DNA from: Mastigias papua
Lineage: Eukaryota > Cnidaria > Scyphozoa > Rhizostomeae > Mastigiidae
Direction of reading: 5' to 3'
Assembly (NCBI GenBank): GCA_964019165.1
Contig: OZ025272.1
Span: 2,759,293 to 2,823,292, forward strand
DNA: 64,000 bases
Within the stretch, counting starts at the first letter, position 1. Each line of letters starts with the position of its first letter. The translations under genes and the position numbers were made by a program. This document shows positions 45,157-58,700 of this stretch, piece by piece. Under the pieces are notes generated by a model, which searched no databases, was not told the DNA's origin, and was given only the letters and a program-made list of their open reading frames with translations.

Positions 45157-47616
45157 ATGGCGAAACGTGTCGGCGAGCAAGCGATCCACAAACCAGGGCC
45201 TTTGAAGCAATCAAACAAACCACATAAACACGGTAGACATCGAACCAAAAGCCAGTTGGATAATTCTCACAAAGGACGCGTTAGTGTGAAAAATATCTCG
45301 AGGAAATCAAAAAGTTTAGGCAAGAATGAGAAGAGACAACAAGCCATGCAGAGAAGAAAGAACAAGTTAGATGCAATGCTGGAGAAGAAAAGGAACATTG
45401 GAAGAGGTGAAATGCCACCACATATTGTTGCAATCTTGTGCCTGGACACTTCATGTAATGTTCAAACAGCCATTGATGTCTTATCGAAAAGTGATGACTC
45501 TATTGTTAGGATAGATCAAAAGCATGGTACCACATTGATTTCCTTAAAGCACAGGCAACGTTTCACGATTTTGTACCCGAGAATGAATGACATAAATTCA
45601 GTCCTAAACTGTGCGAAGACTGCTGATACAATATTGTTCTTGACTTCAATCGATGGTAGACTGGAACAGAATATACCACACATGTTGACTTGCCTCCTTG
45701 CGCAGTGCCTCCCAAGCACAGCGCTTGCTATACAGGGATTATGCACAATTGCAGAGAAGAAGAAGTCAGAAAAAAAGAAGACTGTTTTAAAGATTCTTGA
45801 AACATGGCTGCCTGATCAGAAACCCTACACCTTAGATACAGAAATGGATGCTTCAATTCTATTGAGGCATATCGCAAATCAGAAGCAAAGGACAGTTTTT
45901 TATCGAGAAAATCGCCCCTATATTTTAGCAGATACCATAGAGTTTGTACCATCTCCTGATACAGTGGATAGTGAAAAACCATTAGGGACCTTGAAAGTTT
46001 CTGGGTTTATCAGAGGGCGGGCATTAGATGTGAACAAGCTGGTTCACATTCCTGGATATGGAGATTTTCAAATGCTTCAAATAGATGCGCCACGTGACCC
46101 GTACTCAATAAAGCATGTGAAAAGAGGGCAGAGCGACAAGACTATGATGGCAACTGATGAAATTGCAGAAGACATGGAAGAGGATATACGGTTGATTGCA
46201 AAGGCCAATCCAGCACAACAAACTCCTCTTGACACAGAGGTTATTCCAGATCCTATGGAGGGTGAGCAAGCTGTGCTTGATGATGATATTGCAGCTGCCC
46301 AAGAAGAGAGACAGTCAGGAAGGTCTGCTTTGGGGATGGACAAAGGAATGAGGAAAAAGGTACCAAAAGGGACGTCTGATTATCAAGCTTCATGGATTGT
46401 TGATAGTGGTGATGAAGATGATGGTGACGATTATGATTCTGATGATGATGAATACATGAAAATGATGGAAAGTGAAGAGGAGGAGGAGGAGGAGGAGGAG
46501 GAGGAGGAGGAGGAGGAGGAGGAGGAGGAGGAGGAGGAAGAGGGGAGTGAACAGGAGGACAATTTTGACACAGTTTCAATATCAACTACTGTCCCCGATG
46601 CAAAGTATGATCAACAAATAGACCTTGAGGAGGAGCAAAGGCACCTTGAAAAATACAGAGCTGAACGAGAGAATGAGATGTTCCCTGATGAAGTTGACAC
46701 ACCAATGGATATCCCTGCAAGGGTTCGGTTCCAGAAATATCGTGGCTTAAAGAGTTTCCGTACCTCCCCTTGGGATCCAAAAGAGAACTTGCCATATGAT
46801 TATTCAAGAATTGTGCAATTTGAGAACTTTTTGCGGATGAAGAAGCGTGTTATGGCTGATGACAATCTTGATGGGGCTCTACCAGGTTGGTATGTGATAA
46901 TTCACATATCAAATGTGCCAAAAGAAGTGATGGAAAATCCTGATGTTTTAGTAATATTTGGGCTGCTACCACATGAGCATAAGATGACAGTGATGCATTA
47001 CATCATCAAGAGACACCAGTCCTTCACAGAGCCAATCAAAGCTAAAGAGCGCTTGATCTTCCACATGGGGTATCGCAAGTTCTATAATCAGCCAATCTTT
47101 TCACAACACACCACTGGAAGCAAGTTCAAATCAGAAAGGTTCTTACCTAAAGAGGGAGTATGTGTTGCCACAGTGTTTGCCCCAGTAATATTTCCACCTG
47201 CACCGGTCTTAGTGTTCACAGAGGACTATCGTTTGGTTGCTACTGGGACTGTTTATAAATGTGATCCAGACAGGGTGGTTGTAAAAAAAATCATGTTGAG
47301 TGGGCACCCATACAAAATCAACAAGAAGTCAGTTGTTGTTCGCTACATGTTCTTCAACCGTGAGGACATAATGTGGTTTAAGCCAGTTGAGTTGCATACC
47401 AAATATGGCAGGCATGGGCACATAAGAGAGCCACTAGGAACGCATGGTCATATAAAATGCATCTTTGATGGACAGATCAATTCCCAGGATACAATATGTA
47501 TGAGTTTATACAAAAGGGTATTCCCAAAGTGGTCATATGATCCATTTGTAAGCGAAAATAGGGCCTTTTCAGAACCAGCAGCAATTGATAATGAAGATGA
47601 TATTAATATGGTTTGA
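45157..47616 (+). CDS. TSR1: TSR1, 40S ribosomal subunit maturation factor, intronless
   Basis: Nucleolar/cytoplasmic factor of the BMS1/TSR1 GTPase-like family (TSR1 itself lacks a working GTPase site) required to mature pre-40S particles. One exon encodes 819 residues from the ATG at 45157, chosen because 'HKPGPLKQSNKPHK' right after it is the conserved N-terminus and its context is 'aaaATGg'. The frame is open a further 39 codons upstream, without similarity. Signatures in order: AARP2CN region with 'CLLAQCLPSTALAIQG' and 'LLRHIANQKQRTVFYRENRP'; 'VSGFIRGRALDVNKLVHIPG'; 'VIPDPMEGEQ'; an acidic stretch with about 23 consecutive Glu near residue 445 from a GAG array; 'RFQKYRGLKSFRTSPWDPKE'; and C-terminal 'VVRYMFFNREDIMWFKPVEL' with 'REPLGTHGHIKC' and 'LYKRVFPKW'. 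Length fits the family (about 800). Converges on PARP2; divergent from CPSF1. Confidence 0.96.
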   Translation: MAKRVGEQAIHKPGPLKQSNKPHKHGRHRTKSQLDNSHKGRVSVKNISRKSKSLGKNEKRQQAMQRRKNKLDAMLEKKRNIGRGEMPPHIVAILCLDTSCNVQTAIDVLSKSDDSIVRIDQKHGTTLISLKHRQRFTILYPRMNDINSVLNCAKTADTILFLTSIDGRLEQNIPHMLTCLLAQCLPSTALAIQGLCTIAEKKKSEKKKTVLKILETWLPDQKPYTLDTEMDASILLRHIANQKQRTVFYRENRPYILADTIEFVPSPDTVDSEKPLGTLKVSGFIRGRALDVNKLVHIPGYGDFQMLQIDAPRDPYSIKHVKRGQSDKTMMATDEIAEDMEEDIRLIAKANPAQQTPLDTEVIPDPMEGEQAVLDDDIAAAQEERQSGRSALGMDKGMRKKVPKGTSDYQASWIVDSGDEDDGDDYDSDDDEYMKMMESEEEEEEEEEEEEEEEEEEEEEEEGSEQEDNFDTVSISTTVPDAKYDQQIDLEEEQRHLEKYRAERENEMFPDEVDTPMDIPARVRFQKYRGLKSFRTSPWDPKENLPYDYSRIVQFENFLRMKKRVMADDNLDGALPGWYVIIHISNVPKEVMENPDVLVIFGLLPHEHKMTVMHYIIKRHQSFTEPIKAKERLIFHMGYRKFYNQPIFSQHTTGSKFKSERFLPKEGVCVATVFAPVIFPPAPVLVFTEDYRLVATGTVYKCDPDRVVVKKIMLSGHPYKINKKSVVVRYMFFNREDIMWFKPVELHTKYGRHGHIREPLGTHGHIKCIFDGQINSQDTICMSLYKRVFPKWSYDPFVSENRAFSEPAAIDNEDDINMV

Positions 47617-48243
47617 ATTCTAGAGTTTTATTTGGTTGATGTTGATTCAATTCCAGTTTATAGAATTGTTGTTGAATTAGAATATTATTTTCTGTTTAAT
47701 CATAATCTCATAAGGATGGGTATTGTCAAGTCATCGGTATGGGTACACCTATCATTATTTTCATTGCTACGCCCATAATCACTTTAATCATCACAATCAT
47801 TATAAGCACCTTAATCATCATTATCATCATAGTATCATCACTATAATCTTCATTTTTGCACCCCCCATCATTAATATTACTATCATTATCAATATTATAT
47901 ATTTCAACTTTACTATAAACTCCTTGTAAACATCCATTAGTACCATAACTATGTTTTGTTTCATGTAAACAACAGTTTGATGCAAAATTCACACGTGAAT
48001 CAGCATATCATTACATGACAAATTGCTAAAAATATTCCAGTGCAACTTCCAATTTGTGTATTATGTTCAAGGCAACATAGAAATGCATTGAAATTAAAAT
48101 CCATCCATCTATATACTACTCTGTCAACTTCATACTGTATCTCAGTATACTGTGAGATAATGTGCTGATTTCAAGCAATAGCCAGGTTTGGGATTGCCAC
48201 AACAGTATGTTACCATAGCTACATAATATCCATGATGGTGATC
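47617..48243. other. convergent 3' spacer TSR1/PARP2
   Basis: 627 bp between the two stop codons, so it holds both 3' UTRs. A degenerate ATC/ATT trinucleotide tract runs from about 47740 to 47880. Nothing else is recognised. Confidence 0.6.
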
Positions 48244-51200
48244 TTATGTAAAATTGAATTTGACTTGGATAAGATACTTTGATTTGACCTGAAAATAACA
48301 AAACAGGATAGTAGGTTTTAAACATGCAATACAATAGGTATATTTTTAAGAGTAGTAGAGGGATTGTGTGGGCCCCATGCAAAATTGCCAGAAAATGAGA
48401 TGCTGAATATTAAAGCGTGGACCTCTTGAATGGGAGAAATAGTGCTTTTCATATGGGATTAGAATTTATGAAACATTATCATGCATCGGTCTGCCAAAAG
48501 AGGCAGAATGTTGTTTCACTGTCAAAGGAAGCATCATGTCCAGTGATAAATTACCGAGCTGATGATCTGGCAAGTAGTACACTGGATATCGAGCAAACCC
48601 TCTCAGACTAAATTACAAGGAAACTTCAATCGTGTAGAACAATTCTCTTGAAGTTAAATGCACCATTACCACCACTCCCCTGTCGCATTTGCCATATTGA
48701 CGTGAAAAGCTGTAAATATTACTAATAGGAAATTTCAGACCATTCTCTTTCATTCAAAATTTAACCTGAATGATTCACTAAAAGTCAAGAAAATTTGCGA
48801 AGCAAAATATCGATATCTTTGATGTTTAGGAAAGAAATGCAACTACAAAACGGCACAAGATACCTGATTTCTATTGTAAACAATGTATTCTGTAACGAAA
48901 AGAAGAGAGGCATACATGTCATGAGAACAATAGTGGAGATAAAAAGCTGTCGGTTAAAGGTGTAAACAAAACGAGGTCGTTTTTATTCTCAGAGGCCAAG
49001 CACTATCGCTGAACGGATAAATTCATCATTATATACTTTTGCCATAAAACATCCAACAAAATCGCACAACTGTATAGATTGATATTAGGCAATAGTGTCT
49101 CTTCAGTCTGTCAAATGTAAAGAATGAGGAAAACTTTCACTGAATGATCGAATGATTTATTGATCGAATGATTGATTGATTCATTAACTGAATGATAGAC
49201 TGATTCACTGATCGAATCATCTATTGACTGAATAATTATTGATTCATTGATTAAATTATCCATTGATCTTTTGATTGATTGATTGATTGATTGATTCATT
49301 GATTGATTAATTGATTGATTGATTGGTTGACTGACTGACTGTCCGATCAATTGATTTTTGACCGAATAATTATCTATTCACTTACTTGAGTAAAAGTAAA
49401 CTTGAATCAATGAGTGAATGACTAGTACCCACTTCTCGCGGTCTAATGGACACTTGATCATGAAATGTTGAATCATTTTGCAATATATACCATGGTATAG
49501 TAACAATGATAAAAGGTGCAAGTAAACAAGAGAAACTCTAATTATAGTAAGAGAAAATGACCATCAAAGTACCGTTATAATTCAATGTGTAACCACTGGG
49601 ATTTTTGACTCCTGTATCTTTTGGCTTGCCAAGTGGAACAACAGTGCCATCATCCCTTGGATTGTATAAAATAGGGAGAATTAACAATTGAAATGCCATT
49701 AGGCAATACAAAACAGAGGTGACTGAAGTAAAAAATAGTAAAATAATATTAATAGTAAATAATTTATTTTGAGCTGGATGATGGTATCTCTGGCGATAAG
49801 CTAATTACAGCCAACTATAAAAATACATAAGTGGGATTAAAACCAATGACACCTTACAAAGTACATAAGCTTGAAAAAATGAAATGTAGGAAATGGTGAA
49901 AATTCTGTAAGGGAAAATATGCGTCGAGGATTTCAGTTTAAATAGCTTAGTTAGCGGTAGTAGAACAGATTGGAAAGACAATGGTAAAAATGCGGGAAGT
50001 GATTGAGAAAGAAGTGTTAAGGGGAAAGAGAAAAGAATGTGATGGAGAGAGAAATATCAGTGGGAAGAAAGGTCAGAAATGAATAGAAAGTTGAGGATAA
50101 TGAAGTAGAAAGTAACGGAAGGAGAGAGCTGAAAGGAATAAACAACAATACAAGGAAAACCAGAGAAAAACAATGGAACGGAACAGTTGGCAAAAGAGAG
50201 AAACCAGTATGGAAATAAAGTAAATGAAGGAATGAACAGGTAAAGTAACACTAAGATTAATAATTAACAGGTAAAGTAGTGAACGGAAAAAACAGATGCA
50301 AATTAAAGAAAAGTGTACTAAGAGGAAAGAAAAGAAAAGAAAAGAAAAGGACATAATTCCAAATGTAAATACGACAAAATCATTTAGGGACAAGTTGAAA
50401 ATGCAAATCTTACATCGTGTGACTTTGGCTTGAATCAGGAGCTGTTTTTCCAAGCCCTTTCACACTATGAAAACCATCCGGTAATTTGTCGGCCTCATAA
50501 TCAGCAGCTAGTAGCTCCCTGGATTGGCCAAGTGCAACCTGAAAACGAGAATGTTACTGGTGTTACATAGCAAACAGCCAGTAATACAAGATACAAACCG
50601 TAAGAGGATAACAGCATATAGTAGCTTTGTCTGGACGCAACTGGCGGTAACTAAGGGTAGCTGACGGTCGGAAGTGTTTCGCAGCAGTACCTCCAAATAT
50701 CCCATTTGTCAATGCAACTATTCGTCTCCTAGAATCCGATAGATAAATGTCATGGAGAAGCTTTGATGAATAAGCACTGGTGATGACATCGCGAACTACT
50801 GTGAGAAATCCAAAGTCTGCCACAACAAACTAGACCAGCATTAATTTGCTTGGCTTGTCTAGCTTCTTGCCTGCTTTGTTGCTACAAACTCTTCAAATCA
50901 AGGTTATAACAGAGAGGAAACGATACCTCTGATACCAATGTCAAATATCCGAAAAGCGGTACACTCTTTTTATAAGAATACACAATAATAGGAAACTGAG
51001 ATTCCATTGGCATAAAAATAAGACCACTGCTAGAGTACGAGAATGTTCACAAGTACTCAACTAATCATATTTTTGGTAAAAAAATTCTGATGAGATAACT
51101 AGAAAACATATGCATTCATTGTTCTACCTTCAATAGTACCCCCCGGCCGAAATGTCTTAGAAACTGCACATTGCATATAGTCTCGCAAATGTGTTGGCAA

Positions 51201-52678
51201 AAAATTACTCTTAAAAAGACAAGAACAATCTTAAGAACACTTAAGGCTAAAATCATAAAAAGAACATCGAGCAACGTAAAAATTACACGGTTCTGGTGAA
51301 AAAGGAATGTAATTGATGCTTGAAATTCAATGTGCAAATGAAAAGAGCAAAATCACCTCACATAGCATGACTAATCCAACAGCCCTCGATCTGGATGGGT
51401 AGCAGTAATTAGCACTTTTTGATGACATATCAGCGAAGTAAATACCTTTACCAAACTAAAAAGCAATTTCGAGTTCAGCTTATTGCATAGTAGTGCATAA
51501 CACGCAAGTTATAAAACCTAAGAATGAAAACACTCAATGCGGAGATAAACACAGAGGACATACCATTAAATGACCAGATTACCCCCCAGTGCCAAACAGC
51601 ATCCGCTCCAACCCACATAAGCGCTTCGGTGAAAACACTTCACCCAGAAACAACTACTGAGGGGTATATATGTACAATGAGCTTAAATGGGGAGGGGTCA
51701 GCTGAACGCTAGTGCGATATGAAAGGGAGCTGGTAAGTTACTCCTGAGCACCTAAAGCAAGCAAAAGTTGAACAAGGTGAAGTATAAAATGACGAGCTAT
51801 CATTCATTAAAAAGTGTAACTATTTCAGCGGAGGACAATTTAAATTGATAGCGAATGCGGAAAATACATTGGTTTCCCTAAGTCCACAATATGCCAAGAA
51901 AGGCTGTTTCTCCAAATGGGCAGTTAAAAGTCTGTCAATGACAATACTCAAAGCCAGCTTACTGAGACAGAAAAAGTTCGTTTCCCCCTTAGAGTGTACA
52001 GCCTAGCGACGAGTGAACAGGTGAGCAGTGGGCAAAATAAGTGGCCAATCAGAGGCACCTTTATTTAATGTTTTATACTCTGATGACTGTCTAAAGACAA
52101 ACTACTTTTAGATTGATATGCAATGCTTTCAATTTTCGTGCAGTATTTAATTTCTAAAATATATTTAAAATTAATAAGCAACTGATAACAGATAGATGTT
52201 TCCCAATTGACAATGAGACAGAGCTGCTACTTGAAATTCATATCTGAATGAGTTAAGCTTTAAAATCCAAATGACAGAGCATCCAATTAAATGGAAAGCC
52301 CGGCTTGAGGCAACTCCCCTTCACCTTTCTGACAGTATCATATCTATAGGTTTTATTGCGATAAATACGGGAGTATCCATTACCATATATCCAGTCACAG
52401 GTGCCTCCGGAGGGGCAATTCTCAATCCTTGATTTAGGATTCCAACGTAGTTCGTCAAACGGGACCCGTGCCACAGGAGTATTCTGAAATATGAATCATT
52501 GTGATCACTTCTTAACAACACAAGCTTATCGATAAGTACAAGGATGTCAATATAGTAAAGACAAAATCCGTAAATCAACTCAATCACACTTTAAATTCAT
52601 TTTGTGTTGTTTGTTAGTTTTAAATTGTATTTTTATGATGATAAAAAAAGATATATTTGAATTTCTATACATATAGTA

Positions 52679-52715
<37 letters not shown>

Positions 52716-52723
52716 TGATTGCA

Positions 52724-52768
<45 letters not shown>

Positions 52769-55700
52769 GTATGTAATAAGTAGCTAGCGAGTAACCAGGA
52801 CTACTCCTTTTTCGGTTTTTTCGGTGCAAACAGAAAGATTGGTATTACGCTCAGAAAAATCAGTCCTGAGAAAATTAAAACTTACGCATATAAAAGAAAG
52901 AGAGAAAGAAAGAATGAATAATATATCAAAACGAATAAACTATAGAAATGAATTAAATATGCAAATAAATAAGATGTATAAATAAATAACATATATGAAT
53001 TAAAATGAAAACGTATTCACTATTTACCTGTTTCCGCAATCATTAAACTGCTTTATTTCATCATCTTTTTTCAACTTAAAAATTTGTTGCACTTCCATTT
53101 TATAAGTGTTGTGAGTTGCTGCATGAGTGTTCTGCAAATACTGCTCAATGATCTACAACATGCAAGACAACGATAAAGAAACATATGAAAAATTGCCTTA
53201 AAATGATGATATCACTGTCAGTATCCAGCAAATAATATACGTGAATGTACTGATGACGTATGGAGTACATATATTCCTTCGACTAAAAGGAGAGCACTCT
53301 AAATTGAGTCTCTAAAATCAATAGTCATAAGTCATAAGTCATAAGTCCGTAAAATTAAGCATCAGTCCGCGGAATTATGTGCTAGTCAGTAAAATCATGT
53401 ATGAATAAGTAAAATTATGCATCAGTTAGTAAAAGTATGAATCAGTCAGTGAAATCATATATCAATATAAAAATTTATGTACCAGTCCTTAACAACATAC
53501 ATCATTAAGTAAAAGCATCTTTCAGTCTGCAAAAATTATGCGCTAGTCCGCATAATCATGCATCAATCAGTGAGATCACAATGTTCATAATCAGTTATCT
53601 GCATAGCTAATTTTGTCCTTATTACCGAACAATTCAAATGCCTTTATTCATCAGATCAGAACAGATTTTGTCGTACTATTTTCAAATCCTTTCTTCATAC
53701 CATTTCATGTTGCAAATCTCTTCATCCTTGATCAGAACCAAGTCTTGGTATCATTTGTGCACATTTCTGCGCACAGCATATCAATAGATATTTGACATCT
53801 GTTCCCAATGATCTAACATGCTGAGCAAACGTAGGCCCCTCAAGAACTTCCTCTAACAACATTTGCACTTAGGCGACACAATAATGCTAGTAAAATGGAA
53901 CCGTGACCAAAATTAACAACTTAGCAATAGGAATAAGACGATGAATTCTATGAATTTAGCAAAGTCTTTTAGTTTATGTATTTATCTTGTCTAATTCCAT
54001 TGGCTACGACAAACCTGGAAATCTTCTTCATTCCGTTCCATTGGTTCTATTTCACACTCCAGAGCATTGTAGTGCCGGTCGATCGGATTCAGGAGCATAT
54101 CTTTATTGTCTTTGATAACTTTCAATGCGATTTCAATATCACCCAAGAACTGGTCGTAGAAATAAACGCTGAATGTGATTTATAGTGTTAAAACAAATAT
54201 GACAAGAATAACGAAAGAGCTATTGTAAGATGCAAGTGAAATATGACCCATAAGATTCCAGATTATGACAAATGTGCATTGAGTTAAATGCCAAATGACA
54301 AAGAAAACAGAAGTGAGCATACCTCAAGAAGTTCTAGTTTCTTTTGCACCTCTTCCCTTGTCTTTATCAAAGGTGGTCTTTGCATTCTATAAGAAATATC
54401 TGGTGTCAGTATGCCTTTCCAAAAGATTCATGCTTTGCCCACTAGTTTACTAAAAGAACTTCTTTTGATGATAATTGATTCTGGTGTTAATATACTCGCC
54501 AAAAGTCCTTGGGACACTTACAAAAAAGTAATAAAAACCAATTTCCTCTACATATTACTATCGTTGTTACATACACGCACCCCGCATCCTCATAAAACAA
54601 TGTTGGTTTGTCCATGGAACACTTGAAGTTGGCGTGTACGTGAAATTGACCCATTATCGCGTGTACTTCTCTCAAAATCAAAATTGTTTGAGGGGAGAAG
54701 TGTCCCAGGACTTATGGCGACTATGTTATATGCTAAGCATAAACACTTTCATGAACAGTTGTCCATTAAAACGGTAACAATAAAACTGTGATCTGTACGT
54801 TAAGGAGAGCCTACTAGAAATAAGATGTATTTGGACCATTAAGTGTATGACACAGGATCGGCAATTTCTTCTATTTGCTTCTATCCCTTCCTGTCACCAC
54901 CAGGTAATATCTGTCACTAAGTGAGGGTGCACGTACGCGTGCATTCTATCATCTCTAAACGCCAGCCTCAAATTTAGGACTTTCCACAAGGTAGAAAAGC
55001 ACTAACAGCTCAGCTATTTGTCCATAACAAATCTAAATAGAATACTTCACTCAGAGTACCCATCTTTCTAACAAGCTAAAATTAGAAAACTAGTATCATT
55101 GATAGCAAATGGTACCAAACAAAAGCGCATTAACAATACAAACAGAAATCCAATCATATGCTAAACTTAATCTATATTATCTTGCTAGCAAAACAGTCCA
55201 ATAATATGCTCGCTAAATTTAAACTTAAACACATCAACATGTTTCTCAACATAAACAAGCAAACTCACCCAAACACGTGTGGAATCCTTGTATAAAACTC
55301 ATCACATGCTTTCACCAGGCCATCTGCAATGTTCTTTTTCCTGATGAAGGCATCAATTTTCTTCAGTGCTTGATAGCCAGCCTTGATTTGCTCCTTGGTC
55401 AATTTTCCTGTTTTTGATAGAAAAAAGGCGTAAATTCATCTATATCAGAGTCAAACAAACCTAAAAAAGTCCCCACTAATGAAAACTAGAGAACAATCTT
55501 CTCAACATAGAAACAAGACTCCTCTTGATAAAGAATAAAGTTTTGGAATCGTTTTCTGAGCATTGTGACTGCCTCTTTACAAAAAAAACGTTATCGCCTT
55601 GACAATAACAGGCTCCACTTACTGTTTATATTTCACATTTCAAAAAAACAACTTCACTACAAAATCGGAAACAGTGGAGAAAGTAACAACATTTAAAACT

Positions 55701-58700
55701 CTGCATATAACAGCTTATACATATAACTTCATCCAAAAGTAACCGCTAATGTTCGATAAGCAAAATATGGATATTAATTAAATATGGTATGAAATATGTA
55801 ATACATATGCATGTATATACATGTAACCAAATTTACTCCATAAAATTTTTGGATTTTTAATATACTTTTTCTTTTCATAATAGCACCACTTGTGCTGGAT
55901 TTACTATCTGTTCAAACAAAGTAAAAGACCATAGGTCCTAACTAGCTATTCAATTCAGCAAAAACCAGCATAAAAGAACCACACCCTTTAAGAATCTGTA
56001 CCCTAAAATGGTTCAGATTGCCATATACAAGAAAAGAAAGTTTTACCTTGACTGGTTCAGCAAGAAAACTAAGAGCTTTCTTTCAACAGAAGAAGAACAA
56101 TAACAAACTTTTTATACTGAACTACCACCCAAAACTATTTATTCACATGTCTATTATTGGCATCTTTTTGCCTAGGTCCATAAAAGTGAGGTTCTTCTAT
56201 GTGGGTTTTTACAGCAGTTGCACTACAGCAAATGTACAATATGCTAATTTAAACTGAATTGCTGATTGAAAGTATAGATAAGTGAAAGGCTGAACTTGTA
56301 ATACGTCTCAATCAGAGCATTTTTAAGGAGTTTTGACAACAGGGTAAAATTTGGAGAGGGGTCTCAAGATGATGAAAGATATGAAAGCGTTTGGTTCATC
56401 ACCTTTGTTGTATTACTGGAAAGTATTCAAACTACTGGGGATTTTGTTTGATTTCACACAAGCTGTAAGGAAAAGCATTGTACCTACATGGGAGAGAACG
56501 TTCCCTGTAGCTACAATGTTAAAAAATGCCCTGAGTTCAATGAATTGCCCATACCCAAGGGTGCCTTTTTCGTATCGTATTTCATCTCGAGCACAGCTTC
56601 CTCCATCTCTTGAATATCACAAATCAATTCGACCAATGCCTGCAGATAATTATGACGTAAAGCTTGATCAAATGATACACTCCTCAGCTATCTGCCTACA
56701 ACTATTGTTTGATAAAATGTCTGGCCAATTAACTGATTGCTTACATTCAAATATTGACTATCTCAAATAAATTCATTCTGAAAGGTAGATGGGTGCCAAC
56801 ATTCTCACGATGCCGGAAGAATGGCCATGGTTTTCTATACATTTGAACACTTAAAAAGCTGAACCCTAACGTAGATCTTGAAACTGCACGGCCCGCAGGC
56901 CATATACTGCCTTTGCCTGACTCTGACCAACCAGTGATACTAATTGGAAATTGCAATAAAATTGCAATTACAAAATAAAAACATATTTTTCAATTTATTG
57001 GGCATCACAACTTAAAGCTACGCAGCTTGGACTTCAGTTCTATATGCGTACATAAAAATGCCATAAAAAATGCATATAAATGAGTTTAGCCTATTTTTCT
57101 CTTTATTTTCCTTGCTCTGTATCTTGACTTTCCCACTAGGTGTCATTGTTTAGTATCCGGTCTTGTTATTTTAAGTCGTATTTTGCAGAACTCTTACTGA
57201 ATTTTGGCAAGTTGACATACCTGAGAATTTGATGTTTTTAACCCACTCATATCCTTATATTTTCTGATAATTTATCTATCATCCCTTTATTCATTGATTC
57301 ACTTATAACCTCTACATGTAATATAAGGAGTTACTCTGACATATACTTGATCAGGTCTGAAAGATAAGGACTTACAAGAAAAGTTTACGGAAGAATTCAG
57401 TAAGGAATTAAATGAAAATGACAATAAACATGACAGGCACAAATTGAAGGCATGCTTGACAACAGTAGCAGCAAGGACTTGTGGAAAACGTAAAATGATT
57501 AAGAAGCAAAATTGGATGACTGAAGATATCTTGGAGGTAATGGAAGAGAAGCGCAATTTTAAGCATGATAGGTTGAGATATGCAGAGTTAACAAAGGAGA
57601 TAAGTAAAATGTGTCGTAAGGCTAAAGAAGAATATCACGAAAGTCTGTGCAAAGAAATAGAAGAATTAGATAAGAAGCACAACCCAAGAGCATATAATAT
57701 GATAAAGAAGTTAACAAACAAAAGAATTAGTAGCAATAATAACATAAAAGATAAGGATGGAAACACACTTACTACAGAACAAGACATACTGCTACGATGG
57801 GCAGAGTATGTAGAGGACTTATATAATGATAAAGATAGACCTCTTAAGATAACACCTGAAGTTTCACAATATATGAAGGTGCATATTGACACTGAAGAAG
57901 TAAAGAGCATTATAGCGTCATTACCTAAGAAAAAGGCTACAGGTGCAGATGCGATCCCAGCAGAGCTACTGCAGTACATGGGAAACGATGGTATTAATCT
58001 AATGACTAAAATAATTAACAATTGCTATAACACTGGTGAGCTGCCTGAAGATTTTTTATCAACAACATTTATAACAATACCAAAAGTTTCAGGAACCCAA
58101 AACTGTAATGAACATCGGACCATTAGTCTAATTTCGCATGCGTCAAAAGTATTACTACAAGTAATCAAATCAAGAATTACACCGTTGATTGAAAACAGAT
58201 TGGGAGATAGTCAACTAGGTTTCAGAAAAGGTAGAGGTACTAGGGATGGCATTTGCCAGCTTAGATTCATGTCAGAGAGATTGATTGAAAAGAATAAGAA
58301 ATTATTCGTATGTTACATCGACTATAAAAAAGCATTCGACAAGATAAAGCATGTTGCCCTCAGTAAAATGCTTGCAGAGTATAATGTTCCCAACGAAGAG
58401 ATAAGATTGATTAGTAGCATATATGATTATCAAGAAGCACAAATTAGAATTAATAGTTCATTGTCTAGAAAAGTGAAAATAAAGCAAGGTGTCAGACAAG
58501 GATGTATTTTATCACCAATCTTATTCAATATGTATAGTGAGGAGGTAGTAAATAAGGCTCTGGAAAATGACAAAGGCATAGTTATCAATGGAAAAGGTTT
58601 CACAAACATACGTTATGCAGATGATACTGTAATACTTGCTGATAGTGAACAAAATTTACAGAGAATGCTAAATAATATTGTTAGAGTATGCAAAGATTTT

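Noticed and set aside
46253..46585. Proline-rich minus-strand protein
   Set aside because: Shadow of the GAG (poly-Glu) tract in TSR1.
57218..57260. Missing PARP2 exon at a good 'ctcag|gtatgtc' donor (minus strand)
   Set aside because: Reading in the required entry phase hits a stop, and the open reading ends in the wrong phase and lacks PARP2 similarity.
57299..58021. Minus-strand frames over the RTE element
   Set aside because: Shadows of the reverse transcriptase frame on the plus strand.
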